Shown: piece by piece, positions 17,926-27,755 of the stretch
Position numbering within the stretch: the stretch's first letter is position 1
Layout of the letters: every line of letters starts with the position of its first letter
From: Acetivibrio cellulolyticus CD2
GTDB lineage: Bacteria > Bacillota > Clostridia > Acetivibrionales > Acetivibrionaceae
Direction: 5' to 3'
NCBI RefSeq assembly: GCF_000179595.2
Contig: NZ_JH556657.1
Span: 1-64,000 of the forward strand
Length of the DNA: 64,000 nt
The notes under the pieces: generated by a model
Told to the model about the DNA's origin: nothing
Seen by the model: the letters and a program-made list of their open reading frames with translations, nothing else
Databases searched by the model: none
Program-made: the position numbers and the translations under genes

Positions 17926-18981
17926 TTAACTTGCAGCCATATCAATTGCAGACTTATATGCTAATATTCGTCTTGGATAGTTATTTATCCATGTTTCTAT
18001 CCATTTTATCGTCTTTTTACTTATTCTCCCTATATCTGTTCCTTTTGGTATAAATCGGCGTATTAGCTTGTTTGTATTTTCGTTTGTGCCTCTTTCCCAG
18101 GAGCTATATGGATGTGCATAATATAGTTTCACCCTTTTATCTTTTCCAGCCCTCACAGACCGTTCTATGCCTTCATAATCAAGAAATTCACTACCATTAT
18201 CCACTGTTATTGTTTTGAATTTATCCTTAAATGATTTACCATATTTCTTCTCCAAACAATCTAGTGCTGCTACTACTGATTCTTGTGTCTTTGATGGCAT
18301 TTTGATTATTATTTCCTCGCGTATACTTCTCTCACTTAAAACCAGTAATACTGCACCTTTCCCTTCACGTTTTCCAACAACACAGTCCATTTCCCAATGT
18401 CCATATTCCTCGCGCTTATCAATCTCTGTAGGCCTTTCTTCAATGCTTGTTCCTTTAAGATTTTTATGCGGTATCTTTATTTTCTTATAGTCTCTCTTTT
18501 TGCCAGCTTTTTTCACTGGAAGATCTATATTTGTAAGGTTTAAGAACACATCTCCTCGATCTATATAGTTATATACTGTCTTTGTACATATTTGGGTCTC
18601 AAACTCTAAGCCTTTCGCTTCTATCTCTCCTATCACTGCATCTGGGGAATACTTTTCTTTTACAATCTTTTTTTCTATGTGTTTGACTAATTTGTGGTCT
18701 TTACCTATCTTTAATCCAGGTCCTTTGTTCCTTGCATTCTCATAATATATTCGTTGCCCTACATCTGCACAATATTCTTCTCTGTAAGTCAAATCAGAGT
18801 TCACAAGCTTTATCTTTCCCCTCGATATTTCTCTTTCTATTGTTCTGATACCTCTTTGCATGCGCTGTGCTATTTCATAAGGTTTTAATCCCTCTTTTAA
18901 CAATATTTCAATACTATATCTTTCTCTTGCTTTTAGGTGTTTATATTTTTTTGTTTTTGCGGTATTATTAATCTGGCTCAT
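17926..18981 (-). CDS. IS30-family transposase
   Basis: This is a 351-aa DDE transposase. The N-terminal helix-turn-helix (ARERYSIEILLKEGLKPYEI, then RTIEREISRG) binds the inverted repeats. The catalytic core shows the first Asp in WEMDCVVG, the second in TVDNGSEF and the Glu in the WERGTNENTN segment. I chose ATG 18981 because AAAGGAG lies 6 bases upstream; an ATG at 19020 is also in frame without an RBS. The reading frame is intact, so the element may be active. Confidence 0.93.
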   Translation of the reverse strand: MSQINNTAKTKKYKHLKARERYSIEILLKEGLKPYEIAQRMQRGIRTIEREISRGKIKLVNSDLTYREEYCADVGQRIYYENARNKGPGLKIGKDHKLVKHIEKKIVKEKYSPDAVIGEIEAKGLEFETQICTKTVYNYIDRGDVFLNLTNIDLPVKKAGKKRDYKKIKIPHKNLKGTSIEERPTEIDKREEYGHWEMDCVVGKREGKGAVLLVLSERSIREEIIIKMPSKTQESVVAALDCLEKKYGKSFKDKFKTITVDNGSEFLDYEGIERSVRAGKDKRVKLYYAHPYSSWERGTNENTNKLIRRFIPKGTDIGRISKKTIKWIETWINNYPRRILAYKSAIDMAAS

Positions 18982-19087
18982 GGTTTTCTCCTTTGTTTGT
19001 TTTTCGTGGTTGCTAAACATTATACAATGGATTTTACCATGAGTCTCAATTTTTTGCTTCTTCCGTCACTTTATTTTACAACTTACC

Positions 19088-19104
19088 TATTAAGTTGTTT
19101 TTAT
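19088..19104 (+). repeat. Right 17-bp direct repeat flanking the IS30-family element
   Basis: This is an identical copy of 17689-17705. It ends one base before the stop codon region of pgsA, so the insertion fell just downstream of pgsA and left its reading frame intact. Confidence 0.7.
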
Positions 19105-19105
19105 T

Positions 19106-19651
19106 TTAGTTTATCTTATCATTTGTAATCTTTCTGAACTCCATTGAATACATAAAGAAGGAAAACAATGTAGAGAAAACTGCAATCAAAACAAATATAT
19201 CAATTAGAATATTAGTATATGTATTTATCAGATTTCCAGACTTAAGAACTATAGTCATAACTATAGCAAGCGAAAAAATTACAGTAGTCATCTTGCCATA
19301 CCAATTTGCCTGTACAACAAAATTCACTTTCTTATATAAGAGAATACTTCCTAATATCATAAAGATTTCTTTCGCCAAAACTATTATTAAAACAGGCAAC
19401 GGTATTATTTCTTGTATACTAAGTATAGTCAATGCGGTCAGCTGCATAAGTTTGTCAGCTAAAGGATCTGCCAACTTTCCAAATGAAGTGATCAAATTAT
19501 ATTTTCTTGCGATCATCCCATCCAGCATATCGGTAATGCATGCAACTACAAATAATACAACAGCAGCAATGAACTGTTCATTGTATAAACAATATCCAAA
19601 AGCAGGAACAAGAAAAAATCTGATTACGGTTAGAATATTAGGAATATTCAC
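19106..19651 (-). CDS. pgsA: CDP-diacylglycerol-glycerol-3-phosphate 3-phosphatidyltransferase
   Basis: This 181-aa integral membrane enzyme makes phosphatidylglycerol phosphate from CDP-diacylglycerol and glycerol 3-phosphate. The CDP-alcohol phosphotransferase motif is complete: CITDMLDGMIARKYNL, then GKLADPLADK. About five membrane helices are present. It starts at GTG with AGGTGG upstream. It is the first step toward the substrate of the cardiolipin synthase found 9 kb away. The IS30 element lies immediately behind its stop. Confidence 0.93.
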   Translation of the reverse strand: MNIPNILTVIRFFLVPAFGYCLYNEQFIAAVVLFVVACITDMLDGMIARKYNLITSFGKLADPLADKLMQLTALTILSIQEIIPLPVLIIVLAKEIFMILGSILLYKKVNFVVQANWYGKMTTVIFSLAIVMTIVLKSGNLINTYTNILIDIFVLIAVFSTLFSFFMYSMEFRKITNDKIN

Positions 19652-19785
19652 TTATTCACCACCTGAAAGCATTTTAGTCAAATATTAGTTTTACCGATTT
19701 TTATTAAATTCATTTTACCATAGATACCCATTTTATTACAACGGTCTGTAACAAAATCATGCTCCATGTTTCTTTAATATTCTTT

Positions 19786-20199
19786 TTACATTAATTTTGC
19801 CATTAAGTCATAAATGTCCGGAGCATGCTTTTTCATGTTTAAAGGCCTAAGCTCCTTGTTCGTCCAAGCATGCATGGTTTCACCATAGTTTATTAATATA
19901 TTACTATTCTTATTATATACTTCATAATAAAATGTAATTCTTGTAAAAGAAATTTGTTTGATTTTTGTTGTAACTATTAATTCATCTTCATACTTTGCAG
20001 CACCTTTGTAACAACTCTTTAATTCCAGCAGCGGAAGCATAAATCCACTTTTTTCAATATCAGAGTATGACATACCAATGCTTTTTATAAAATCCGTTCT
20101 AGCCGCTTCATACCAAATGGGATAATTTGAATGATGCACTATCCCCATTTGGTCTGTTTCAGCATACCTTACAACAATTTCTGTTTTCGAAGTATACAT
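19786..20199 (-). CDS. Acyl-CoA thioesterase, YbgC/FcbC hot-dog family
   Basis: This protein (about 137 aa) has the single hot-dog domain with the RYAETDQMGIVHHSNYPIWYE signature (catalytic Asp in the TDQMG block). It probably hydrolyses short acyl-CoA or acyl-ACP thioesters. I chose ATG 20199 because AAAGGTGG lies 6 bases upstream; an ATG 24 bases earlier lacks one. It follows pfkA on the same strand by 75 bp and may be co-transcribed. The substrate is unknown. Confidence 0.8.
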   Translation of the reverse strand: MYTSKTEIVVRYAETDQMGIVHHSNYPIWYEAARTDFIKSIGMSYSDIEKSGFMLPLLELKSCYKGAAKYEDELIVTTKIKQISFTRITFYYEVYNKNSNILINYGETMHAWTNKELRPLNMKKHAPDIYDLMAKLM

Positions 20200-20274
20200 A
20201 ATCTCCACCTTTAATTTGCCCAATCTAAAACAAAATAAGCGTATTTATATATATTTACTATAAGTTAATCTTTC

Positions 20275-21249
20275 TTACAAAGACATTATTTTGCTTAATC
20301 CTATCAATTCTTCCGGTAATGACTTCTTCATTTCAAGGGCTTCATCCAAATCAAGGTCTACAACAACACTATTTTTATAGGATATTATCCTGTTTCGTGC
20401 CCCGGCTTTTAATACTTCAACAGCCTTTAGCCCCATCATGCTTGCCATAACTCTGTCTTGAACAGTTGGACTTCCCCCACGCTGGATATGTCCAAGTATT
20501 GTTGCCCTGGCTTCGATGCCAGTTTTCTCAGTAATTTCCTTTGCTATTTCTATCGCTTTTCCCTCAACACCTTCAGCGACAATAACTGTATAGTTCTTTT
20601 TACCCCTATTGCGGCCTTCAATTATTGGCTTTAATACATCCTTATCAAGATCAAAAGGCTTCTCAGGCAGAATAACAGCCTCAGCTCCACCCGAAATACT
20701 TACATTCACTGCAATATAACCTGCATGCCTTCCCATAACTTCAAGGACGCTGCATCTCTCATGGGAATATGCTGTATCCCTTATTTTATCAATTGCATCC
20801 TGAACAGTGTTTAATGCAGTATCATACCCAATTGTATAATCAGTGCAACCTATATCATTATCAATTGTACCAGGTATGCCTATAACGTTCATTCCAAGTT
20901 TACAAATGTCTCTAGCCCCTCTGTAAGACCCGTCACCGCCAATAACAACCAAAGCATCTATACCAAAAACTTTAGCCATTGCCATAGCCTTGTTAAGCCC
21001 TTCTTCAGTTTTAAACTGTGGTGATCTTGCAGTCTGTAATATCGTTCCACCTCTTTGTATTATATCACCTACAGACCTTGCGGTCATTTCCTCCATATCA
21101 CCATGAATCAATCCGTCATATCCTTTTCTTATACCCATAACCTTCATTCCGTAATAAAGGCCTGCTCTCACTACCGCTCTAATAGCAGCATTCATACCCG
21201 GTGCATCTCCACCGCTCGTTAATACACCTATTGTCTTTATCTCACTCAC
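20275..21249 (-). CDS. pfkA: ATP-dependent 6-phosphofructokinase
   Basis: This 324-aa glycolytic enzyme phosphorylates fructose 6-phosphate. Visible features are the N-terminal nucleotide-binding GVLTSGGDAPGMNAAIRAVV, GGDGSYRGA, the catalytic GTIDNDI Asp, the substrate-binding MGRHAGYIA and the ILGHIQRGGSPT segment. The GGDGS motif fits ATP rather than pyrophosphate use. It starts at GTG with AAGGAGG 7 bases upstream. It follows dnaE, mtrB and a small gene on the same strand, an arrangement suggesting one transcription unit. Confidence 0.95.
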   Translation of the reverse strand: MSEIKTIGVLTSGGDAPGMNAAIRAVVRAGLYYGMKVMGIRKGYDGLIHGDMEEMTARSVGDIIQRGGTILQTARSPQFKTEEGLNKAMAMAKVFGIDALVVIGGDGSYRGARDICKLGMNVIGIPGTIDNDIGCTDYTIGYDTALNTVQDAIDKIRDTAYSHERCSVLEVMGRHAGYIAVNVSISGGAEAVILPEKPFDLDKDVLKPIIEGRNRGKKNYTVIVAEGVEGKAIEIAKEITEKTGIEARATILGHIQRGGSPTVQDRVMASMMGLKAVEVLKAGARNRIISYKNSVVVDLDLDEALEMKKSLPEELIGLSKIMSL

Positions 21250-21338
21250 CGTAATTCCTCCTTAATAGCATTAAACCCGTGTCAAACTAGCAACACGGGA
21301 TAATCCAATCATTAACCTATTCACATAAATCAAAATAC

Positions 21339-21536
21339 TTAATATCCCTTTTCAATAATCACACTGTGTGCTTCTTCAACTTCCGCCTCTGGAACGAGCA
21401 CCTCATAGTAATTATCATTATTTTCATGGTTCTTGCTGATTGGTCTTAACTTAACCAAAATACCTTCATTTGTCAACAAATCCTGCATAGAAGTGGCGAT
21501 CTCCCTACTTTGAGCCATATATACCACTGTCCACAT
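21339..21536 (-). CDS. Small conserved protein (DUF2007-like), function unknown
   Basis: This 65-aa protein has a ferredoxin-like alpha-beta pattern (MWTVVYMAQSREIATSMQDL, then YYEVLVPEAEVEEAHSVI), similar to small DUF2007-type proteins that are often encoded near glycolytic genes in clostridia. No catalytic residues are apparent. It lies between mtrB (21 bp upstream) and pfkA (89 bp downstream) on the same strand. RBS AAGGGG precedes ATG. Confidence 0.6.
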   Translation of the reverse strand: MWTVVYMAQSREIATSMQDLLTNEGILVKLRPISKNHENNDNYYEVLVPEAEVEEAHSVIIEKGY

Positions 21537-21557
21537 ATAAACACGCCCCTTTTTGTT

Positions 21558-21791
21558 TTATTCACCTGAAAGAATTTCTCCATGACGACATAACACTTTA
21601 GCTTTGCCTCTAATTTTTATCGCAGAAGTATTCTCGGTAAACTGGGCTATAAGCAACTCACCCTTATCCAGTTTCTCAGTATGATGGAATTTTGTATCCC
21701 TACCTCTAGTCATACCGATTATATTGACACCATTTTCTTCAGCCTTAATTAAAATATAATCTCCTGATACTTTTTCATTTTCCCAATCCAA
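21558..21791 (-). CDS. mtrB: Trp RNA-binding attenuation protein TRAP
   Basis: This 77-aa protein matches Bacillus TRAP almost throughout: [53 protein letters not shown] forms an 11-subunit ring that binds tryptophan between subunits and (G/U)AG repeats in RNA. The RNA-contacting residues Lys (EKLDKGE), Lys and Arg (AIKIRG) are conserved, as are the Trp-pocket Thr and Gln residues. It starts at TTG with GAGGTGG upstream. No trp genes, folate genes or anti-TRAP are nearby, so its target RNAs lie elsewhere. Confidence 0.9.
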   Translation of the reverse strand: MDWENEKVSGDYILIKAEENGVNIIGMTRGRDTKFHHTEKLDKGELLIAQFTENTSAIKIRGKAKVLCRHGEILSGE

Positions 21792-21923
21792 TTAAAACCA
21801 CCTCGTCATAACTATATATTAATTCAAAACAAAAATCAATACGAATTTTAGATGGATAATACATCTCAGCTACTATTAAATATCGTATTATTTTTAATTT
21901 TATTAACATCAATTTGATAAATT

Positions 21924-24900
21924 TTATACTACTTTTACATTTTCTTCTCCAAGTCTTTGTTTTAGTTCCGCTATTATACTTTCATTTAAAGCTATCCAAC
22001 ATTCTTTTTCTAATACTCTGCCTTTCTTTTCCACATCATCACACAAACAAACGGGAGTATCCCCGTTGAAGTATTTTAATAACGCCATTAATGAGTCCCT
22101 TTTATCATCCTCAATATTATGACTCACTCTCAAATAAACCTTCTGAACCTGCATTTTCTTTAGAGGGTTTATCTCCTCACATATTATTTTAGGTTGCTCC
22201 TCTTCCTTAATACTTATTCTTCCCTTGATAAGAACAATATTTTCTTCAACTATTAACTTCGAATACTTCTCCAGTACGGTCGGGAATACAATAACTTCCA
22301 TCATGCCATACAGATCTTCCAAAGTCAAAAAAGCCATTAAATTATTGTTTCTTGTAGTTTTGGTTTTCTTTGATGTAATTATTCCTCCTACGATAACATT
22401 CATTCCATCACTTATATTTTTTGCATCATCCAATGAATACGCTTCTTCACTCTGATTAGCATCTACATTCAACTCGGAGCTAAATAAACTCACCATTTTA
22501 TTTAATTCTTCTTCAAATTCACTTAATGGATGACCGGAAATGTAAAGCCCAAGCATCTCTTTTTCCATTGATAAAAGCACTTTATTAGGATATTCATTTA
22601 TATCAGGATATATATCTTCATCTTCATAGAAACTTGTTTCACTACTATTTACCTTGTCATCGGTACCCATTGAAAGCTCAAACAGAGATAATTGTCCCTC
22701 CATGTTTCGCTTCTTAATCTGAGCTATTCCATCGAGCATTTTTTCAAAAACCGCAATCAGCCTTGACCTATAAACTCCCATAGAATCAAAAGCTCCACTC
22801 TTTATAAGACTCTCAATACATCTTTTATTTACATCTTTACCGTCAATTCTATCGCAGAAGTCCCTGAAAGACCTATAGTTTCCATCAGTTCTACGCTCGT
22901 CTATAACTGATTTTACGGCACCTTCTCCGACATTTTTAACTGCAGCCAGTCCAAAACGTATTTTCCCGTTTACTACAGTAAATTTCATTTGACTTTCATT
23001 AATATCCGGAGGCAATACCTCAATGTTCAAAACCTTACATTCATGTACATACTGCGATATTTTATCACTGCTACCCAAAAAACTATTGAGCAGCGCAGCC
23101 ATAAATTCAACTGGATAATAACACTTTAGCCACGCTGTCTGATATGCTACTACAGCATATGCAGCCGCATGGGATTTGTTGAAGGCATAGCTCGCAAAAT
23201 CCATCATCTCATCAAAAATCTTGTTTGCTATTTTCTCATCTACACCATTTCTTACGCATCCCATAACTACAATGTTTCCGTTTTCATCATCTATACCATG
23301 AATGAAATTTTTTCTTTCCTGCTCCATTACACTTATTTTCTTTTTTGACATAGCACGTCTTACCAAGTCAGACCTTCCCATTGAATAGCCGCCAAGGTCT
23401 CGAACGATCTGCATAACCTGTTCCTGATATACCATACATCCGTAAGTTACATTCAAAATATTCTCAAGAAGCGGATGATCATATTTTACCCCTGCAGGAA
23501 CATTCTTATTTTTTATATATCTTGGAATCTGGTCCATTGGACCCGGACGGTATAGGGAAATTCCAGCTATAATATCTTCAAGGGATGTTGGCTGGAGTTC
23601 TTTCATAAACTGGGTCATTCCAGCACTTTCAAGCTGAAAAACTCCCGACGTCTTACCTTCTCCGATGATTTTAAATACGTTTGGGTCGTTCATTTCAAGC
23701 CTGTCAATATCCAGCTTAGTATTGTAGTTTTCATACACCAAATCAACCGCATCTCTAATAACCGTTAGTGTCCTAAGACCTAAAAAGTCCATCTTCAGAA
23801 GTCCCAATTCTTCCAACTGCCCCATTGGAAACTGGGTGGTTACACTCTCATCGTTTTTCTGGAGTGGTACATATTCCGTTATAGGGTCTTTAGATATAAC
23901 TACACCAGCAGCATGCGTGGAAGCATGCCTTGGCATCCCCTCTAAAAGCCTTGCAGTATCTATCATATCTTTTATTAAATTATCCTGCTCATACTTTGCT
24001 TTTAGTTCCGGGTTCATTTCCAAAGCTTTACCAATGTTCATTCCGATCTGCATCGGTATCATTTTTGCAACAATATCAACTTCGCTGTATGCTATATCTA
24101 AAGCTCTTCCCACGTCTCTAATTGCAGCTCTTGCAGCCATAGTTCCAAAAGTGATTATCTGTGATACCTTATCTTCTCCATACTTTCTGACAACATAATC
24201 AATTACTTCCTGTCTTCTTTCGAAGCAAAAATCTATGTCTATATCAGGCATAGTGACTCTTTCAGGGTTTAAGAAACGCTCAAAGAGCAGGTTGTATTTC
24301 AATGGATCTATATTGGTTATTCCAAGGCAATATGCTACAAGACTGCCCGCAGCCGAGCCTCTCCCCGGACCTACAGGTATACCGTTATCCTTTGCATATT
24401 TGATAAAGTCTCCAACAATGAGAAAATAATCTACATATCCCATCTGTTTAATAACTGATAACTCATATTCTAATCTTTCAAGCTTGTCCTCAATACATTC
24501 ACCAAATAAACGGTTTAATCCCTCATAGCACAATTCTTTCAGATATTTAAAAGCATCCTTGTTATCCGGTATGCTAAACTTCGGCAAGTGGAGTTTACCG
24601 AATTCCAACTCTACATTGCACATTTCACCAATCTTAACAGTATTCTGTATTGCTTCCGGTACATTTACAAAAACATCTGCCATCTCTTCAGGCGATTTCA
24701 CATAGAAGTCTTCCGTTGAAAATCTCATTCTGTCTTCATCGTTCATATTCTTTCCGGTCTGTATGCAAAGCAATACCTCATGGGCCCTTGCATCTTCTTT
24801 TCTTAGATAATGAGCATCATTAGTTGCAACAAGTGGAATTCCTGTTTCTTTTGAAAGCTTCACAAGCTGGCTGTTTACAAGTTTTTGTTCCTCTATGCCG

Positions 24901-25433
24901 TTACTTTGCAATTCAAGATAGAAATTTCCCTTACCGAAAATGTCATTATACCTTTGTGACACTTTCTTTGCACGCTCAAAATCATTATTCATTAGTGCCT
25001 TAGGCACATCACCAGACAGGCATGCACTTAGTGCAATCAATCCCTCACTGTACCGTTCAAGAACCTCAAAATCAATCCTTGGCTTATAGTAAAAGCCCTC
25101 TGTAAAACCTATAGATACAATCTTCATTAGGTTCTTGTATCCCCTGTTGTCCTTCGCGAGGAGCACCAAATGCCCGGGATCGGAATCCAAAACTCCCTGT
25201 TTGTCGTGTCTGGTTCTCTTTGCAGTATAAACTTCACATCCAAGGATTGGTTTTATCCCATTGTTGACTGCTTCCTTATAAAAATCAACCACTCCATACA
25301 TTACTCCATGGTCTGTAATAGCTATGCTATCCATACCTAATTCTTTTGTTCTCTTTATAAGATCTTTTATTCTATTTGCCCCATCAAGCAAGCTATATTC
25401 CGTATGAACATGCAAGTGAACAAATTCTCCCAA
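21924..25433 (-). CDS. dnaE: DNA polymerase III subunit alpha
   Basis: This 1169-aa family-C replicative polymerase has an N-terminal PHP domain (HLHVHTEYSLLDGANRI), the polymerase palm with catalytic Asp residues in TMPDIDIDF, a GPGRGSAAGSLVAYCLG block, helix-hairpin-helix motifs (SFRDFCDRIDGKDVNKRCI) and a C-terminal OB-fold (about 1000-1080, VIVGGIITSKK). It starts at TTG, 10 bases after GAGG; no in-frame ATG precedes it. Low-GC Firmicutes normally also carry PolC, so this is probably the second, lagging-strand/primer-extending polymerase. Confidence 0.95.
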   Translation of the reverse strand: MGEFVHLHVHTEYSLLDGANRIKDLIKRTKELGMDSIAITDHGVMYGVVDFYKEAVNNGIKPILGCEVYTAKRTRHDKQGVLDSDPGHLVLLAKDNRGYKNLMKIVSIGFTEGFYYKPRIDFEVLERYSEGLIALSACLSGDVPKALMNNDFERAKKVSQRYNDIFGKGNFYLELQSNGIEEQKLVNSQLVKLSKETGIPLVATNDAHYLRKEDARAHEVLLCIQTGKNMNDEDRMRFSTEDFYVKSPEEMADVFVNVPEAIQNTVKIGEMCNVELEFGKLHLPKFSIPDNKDAFKYLKELCYEGLNRLFGECIEDKLERLEYELSVIKQMGYVDYFLIVGDFIKYAKDNGIPVGPGRGSAAGSLVAYCLGITNIDPLKYNLLFERFLNPERVTMPDIDIDFCFERRQEVIDYVVRKYGEDKVSQIITFGTMAARAAIRDVGRALDIAYSEVDIVAKMIPMQIGMNIGKALEMNPELKAKYEQDNLIKDMIDTARLLEGMPRHASTHAAGVVISKDPITEYVPLQKNDESVTTQFPMGQLEELGLLKMDFLGLRTLTVIRDAVDLVYENYNTKLDIDRLEMNDPNVFKIIGEGKTSGVFQLESAGMTQFMKELQPTSLEDIIAGISLYRPGPMDQIPRYIKNKNVPAGVKYDHPLLENILNVTYGCMVYQEQVMQIVRDLGGYSMGRSDLVRRAMSKKKISVMEQERKNFIHGIDDENGNIVVMGCVRNGVDEKIANKIFDEMMDFASYAFNKSHAAAYAVVAYQTAWLKCYYPVEFMAALLNSFLGSSDKISQYVHECKVLNIEVLPPDINESQMKFTVVNGKIRFGLAAVKNVGEGAVKSVIDERRTDGNYRSFRDFCDRIDGKDVNKRCIESLIKSGAFDSMGVYRSRLIAVFEKMLDGIAQIKKRNMEGQLSLFELSMGTDDKVNSSETSFYEDEDIYPDINEYPNKVLLSMEKEMLGLYISGHPLSEFEEELNKMVSLFSSELNVDANQSEEAYSLDDAKNISDGMNVIVGGIITSKKTKTTRNNNLMAFLTLEDLYGMMEVIVFPTVLEKYSKLIVEENIVLIKGRISIKEEEQPKIICEEINPLKKMQVQKVYLRVSHNIEDDKRDSLMALLKYFNGDTPVCLCDDVEKKGRVLEKECWIALNESIIAELKQRLGEENVKVV

Positions 25434-25627
25434 ATCTCATCATCCTCTATGCTAAGGGGTGTTCTTTTTTAGTCCCCTAATAATCAAATTTTTTAATATT
25501 ATAACATATCACAGCGGTAGCTGCAAACAAACTAGTAATGCCCGCTGCGATAAACTGAGAAACATTATCTTCTAAAAGTTTGTTAAAAAAACATACTTTA
25601 TCAGAAGTTGTATATATAAAACGAATA

Positions 25628-25665
25628 AGCCATAAACACGAGAGATATCCCTCTTGTTTATGGCT
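25628..25665 (-). terminator. Hairpin downstream of phosphoglucomutase
   Basis: An 11-bp perfect outer stem (25628-25638 with 25655-25665) is extended by three more inner pairs. It lies 28 bases after the pgm stop. Only a weak T-rich stretch follows on the minus strand. Confidence 0.65.
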
Positions 25666-25693
25666 GTGTACTCAAATCTTTTAAAACTCAATT

Positions 25694-27433
25694 TTAATCA
25701 AATAAGAGTTTTTCAACTACTGCCAACACGTTTGTCTGTATTTGTTCCAGCTTGCCTTTTGCAGCATCCATTCCCTTATCAGTTACACCATAGTAAATCT
25801 TAATTTTTGGCTCAGTCCCTGATGGTCTGATACAAAACCATGACTTACCATCCTGCATTTCATAATACAAAACATCTGATTCAGGTAAATCAATAGCTTC
25901 CCTTTTGCCTGAACTTATTTCATATCTTTCACCCTTTTGGTAGTCTCTTACAGCAGCCGCCTCAATATTACCAAACTTGGTTATTTCATCTTCTCTCATC
26001 TTATTCATGGCAAACTTTATTTTGTCTACACCATCTTTGCCCTTAAGAGTATAAGATTTAATTCCTTCAATGGTATACCCGTATTTATTCAATAATTCCA
26101 TTAAACCATCATAAAGTGACATATCCCTTGATTTATAATATGCAGCCATTTCAGCAATTAACATAGACGCTACAACAGCATCCTTGTCTCTTACAGAAGT
26201 TCCGGCTAAATAGCCATAGCTTTCTTCAAAACCGAAGAGATACTTTTTGTCTCCATTCTCATCAAGCAGTTTTATCTGCTCCCCGATAAATTTGAACCCT
26301 GTCAAAACTTCTATAAGTTCAACTCCATATTCCTTAGCAATTTCCCTTGAAAGCTCAGTAGTTACAATAGTCTTAACAACAAATCCGTTAGCCGGCAGAG
26401 TACCTTTCGCCTTCTTCTGGGACAAAATATATTCAAGCAGTAAACACCCTGTCTGATTCCCCGTAAGTGTAATATATTCACCTTCCTTATTTCTTGCAAC
26501 TACACCCACTCTATCACTGTCTGGATCTGTTCCTATAATAAGGTCTACGTTCTCACTCTTTGCCAACTCTATTGCAAGCGTGAAAGCTTCTTTTTCTTCA
26601 GGATTTGGTGATTTTACAGTTGAAAAATTCTTATCCGGGAGCTCCTGTTCTTTAACAACCAATACATTCTTAAATCCAATCTCGTCAAGAACTCTTCTAA
26701 CAGGCTTGTTTCCGGAGCCATGCAAAGGTGTGTATACAATTTTAAAATTCTCACCAATGCTCTTTGCCAGATCAGGATTTACAGAAAGACCTTTAAGCAT
26801 AGCTATGTAAGCATCATCTACTTCTTTGCCAATAATATTTAAAAGTCCCTTTTCGATAGCTTCATTCTTCTCAATAAATGTAACACTTGTTATGTCCTCA
26901 ATTTTGTTCATAAATTCGAGAACCTGGTTTGATTCCTCTAACGGAAGCTGTCCACCATCTTCACCATATACCTTATATCCGTTGTATTCCTTTGGATTAT
27001 GGCTTGCAGTTACAACTATACCTGCTGCAGCTTTAAGATATCTTACAGCAAATGACAATTCAGGTGTAGGTCTTAATTCATCAAACAAATATGCTTTTAT
27101 TCCGTTACCTGCAAATATTTTTGCAGATTCAAGAGCAAATTCCGGTGACATGTTTCTGGAATCATATGCAATAACAATTCCTTTGTTTGCTGCACCTATA
27201 CTATTTACAAAGTCCGCCAGTCCTTGTGATGCTCTTCTTACTGTATAAATATTCATTCGGTTTGTACCAGTTCCTATAATTCCTCTTAAGCCGCCAGTAC
27301 CAAAGTCAAGATACTTATAAAATCTATCTTCGATTTCCTTTGGGTCATCTTTAATCCCTTGCAATTCTTCCCTTGTTTGCTCTTCAAAGTATTCATTTTC
27401 CAGCCAAAACTTATATACAGCATTGCTCGACAT
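25694..27433 (-). CDS. Phosphoglucomutase/phosphomannomutase
   Basis: This 579-aa alpha-D-phosphohexomutase interconverts glucose 1- and 6-phosphate (and possibly the mannose equivalents). Active-site loops are present: phospho-Ser in VTASHNPKEYNGYKVY, metal loop GTDPDSDRVG, sugar-binding GFEESYGYL and the phosphate-binding RPSGTEPKIKIYYG. Length fits the PgcA/long bacterial type. RBS GGAGAG is 6 bases before ATG. It feeds glycogen synthesis (glgA lies 26 kb away) and cell-envelope sugar pathways. Confidence 0.93.
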   Translation of the reverse strand: MSSNAVYKFWLENEYFEEQTREELQGIKDDPKEIEDRFYKYLDFGTGGLRGIIGTGTNRMNIYTVRRASQGLADFVNSIGAANKGIVIAYDSRNMSPEFALESAKIFAGNGIKAYLFDELRPTPELSFAVRYLKAAAGIVVTASHNPKEYNGYKVYGEDGGQLPLEESNQVLEFMNKIEDITSVTFIEKNEAIEKGLLNIIGKEVDDAYIAMLKGLSVNPDLAKSIGENFKIVYTPLHGSGNKPVRRVLDEIGFKNVLVVKEQELPDKNFSTVKSPNPEEKEAFTLAIELAKSENVDLIIGTDPDSDRVGVVARNKEGEYITLTGNQTGCLLLEYILSQKKAKGTLPANGFVVKTIVTTELSREIAKEYGVELIEVLTGFKFIGEQIKLLDENGDKKYLFGFEESYGYLAGTSVRDKDAVVASMLIAEMAAYYKSRDMSLYDGLMELLNKYGYTIEGIKSYTLKGKDGVDKIKFAMNKMREDEITKFGNIEAAAVRDYQKGERYEISSGKREAIDLPESDVLYYEMQDGKSWFCIRPSGTEPKIKIYYGVTDKGMDAAKGKLEQIQTNVLAVVEKLLFD

Positions 27434-27755
27434 ATACTACTCTCCTCTTTTATTTTTTTGTTACACTAATTATCCATAGTTTTACTAATACTATATGAAC
27501 ATTTATATTTTTCAGTAATTAGTATACCATATTTAACCGATATTACAACCGAAATGATAAAAAACCCAAAAAACCTCAAGCACTAATCTATAAGCCTATT
27601 TCAAACTCTTCGCAAAAACTCCCGAAAGCATTAATCCTTGAGATTTCAGGAAATTATCTTCGCTAATTCCGCAAATATGAGCTCACAGGAAATTTATTTC
27701 CCATGAGCTCATATTTGTAAATAATTTATCAGATTAATTTAACCCTGTTACCACA
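27434..27755. other. 322-bp intergenic region between pgm and the chemotaxis receptor
   Basis: No gene is seen. It contains a perfect 14-bp inverted repeat (27672-27685 with 27704-27717) behind the receptor gene, probably its terminator although the T run is short. A looser inverted repeat (CTCAAG near 27575, CTTGAG near 27640) lies upstream of pgm with about 55 bases between arms. The pgm promoter must be here, but no clear -35/-10 pair was found. Confidence 0.4.

Larger units (their letters stand above)
17706..19087 (-). mobile_element. IS30-family insertion sequence, apparently complete
   Basis: The element spans about 1.38 kb between 17-bp direct repeats. Imperfect terminal inverted repeats match at 16 of 19 positions: 17709-17727 and the complement of 19063-19081 (shared core AAAGTGACGG). 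It contains one intact transposase gene. Between the left inverted repeat and the transposase stop is an unusual 200-bp GC-richer stretch with two hairpins. The ends differ by 3 bases in distance from the direct repeats, so the exact termini are uncertain. Confidence 0.75.
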
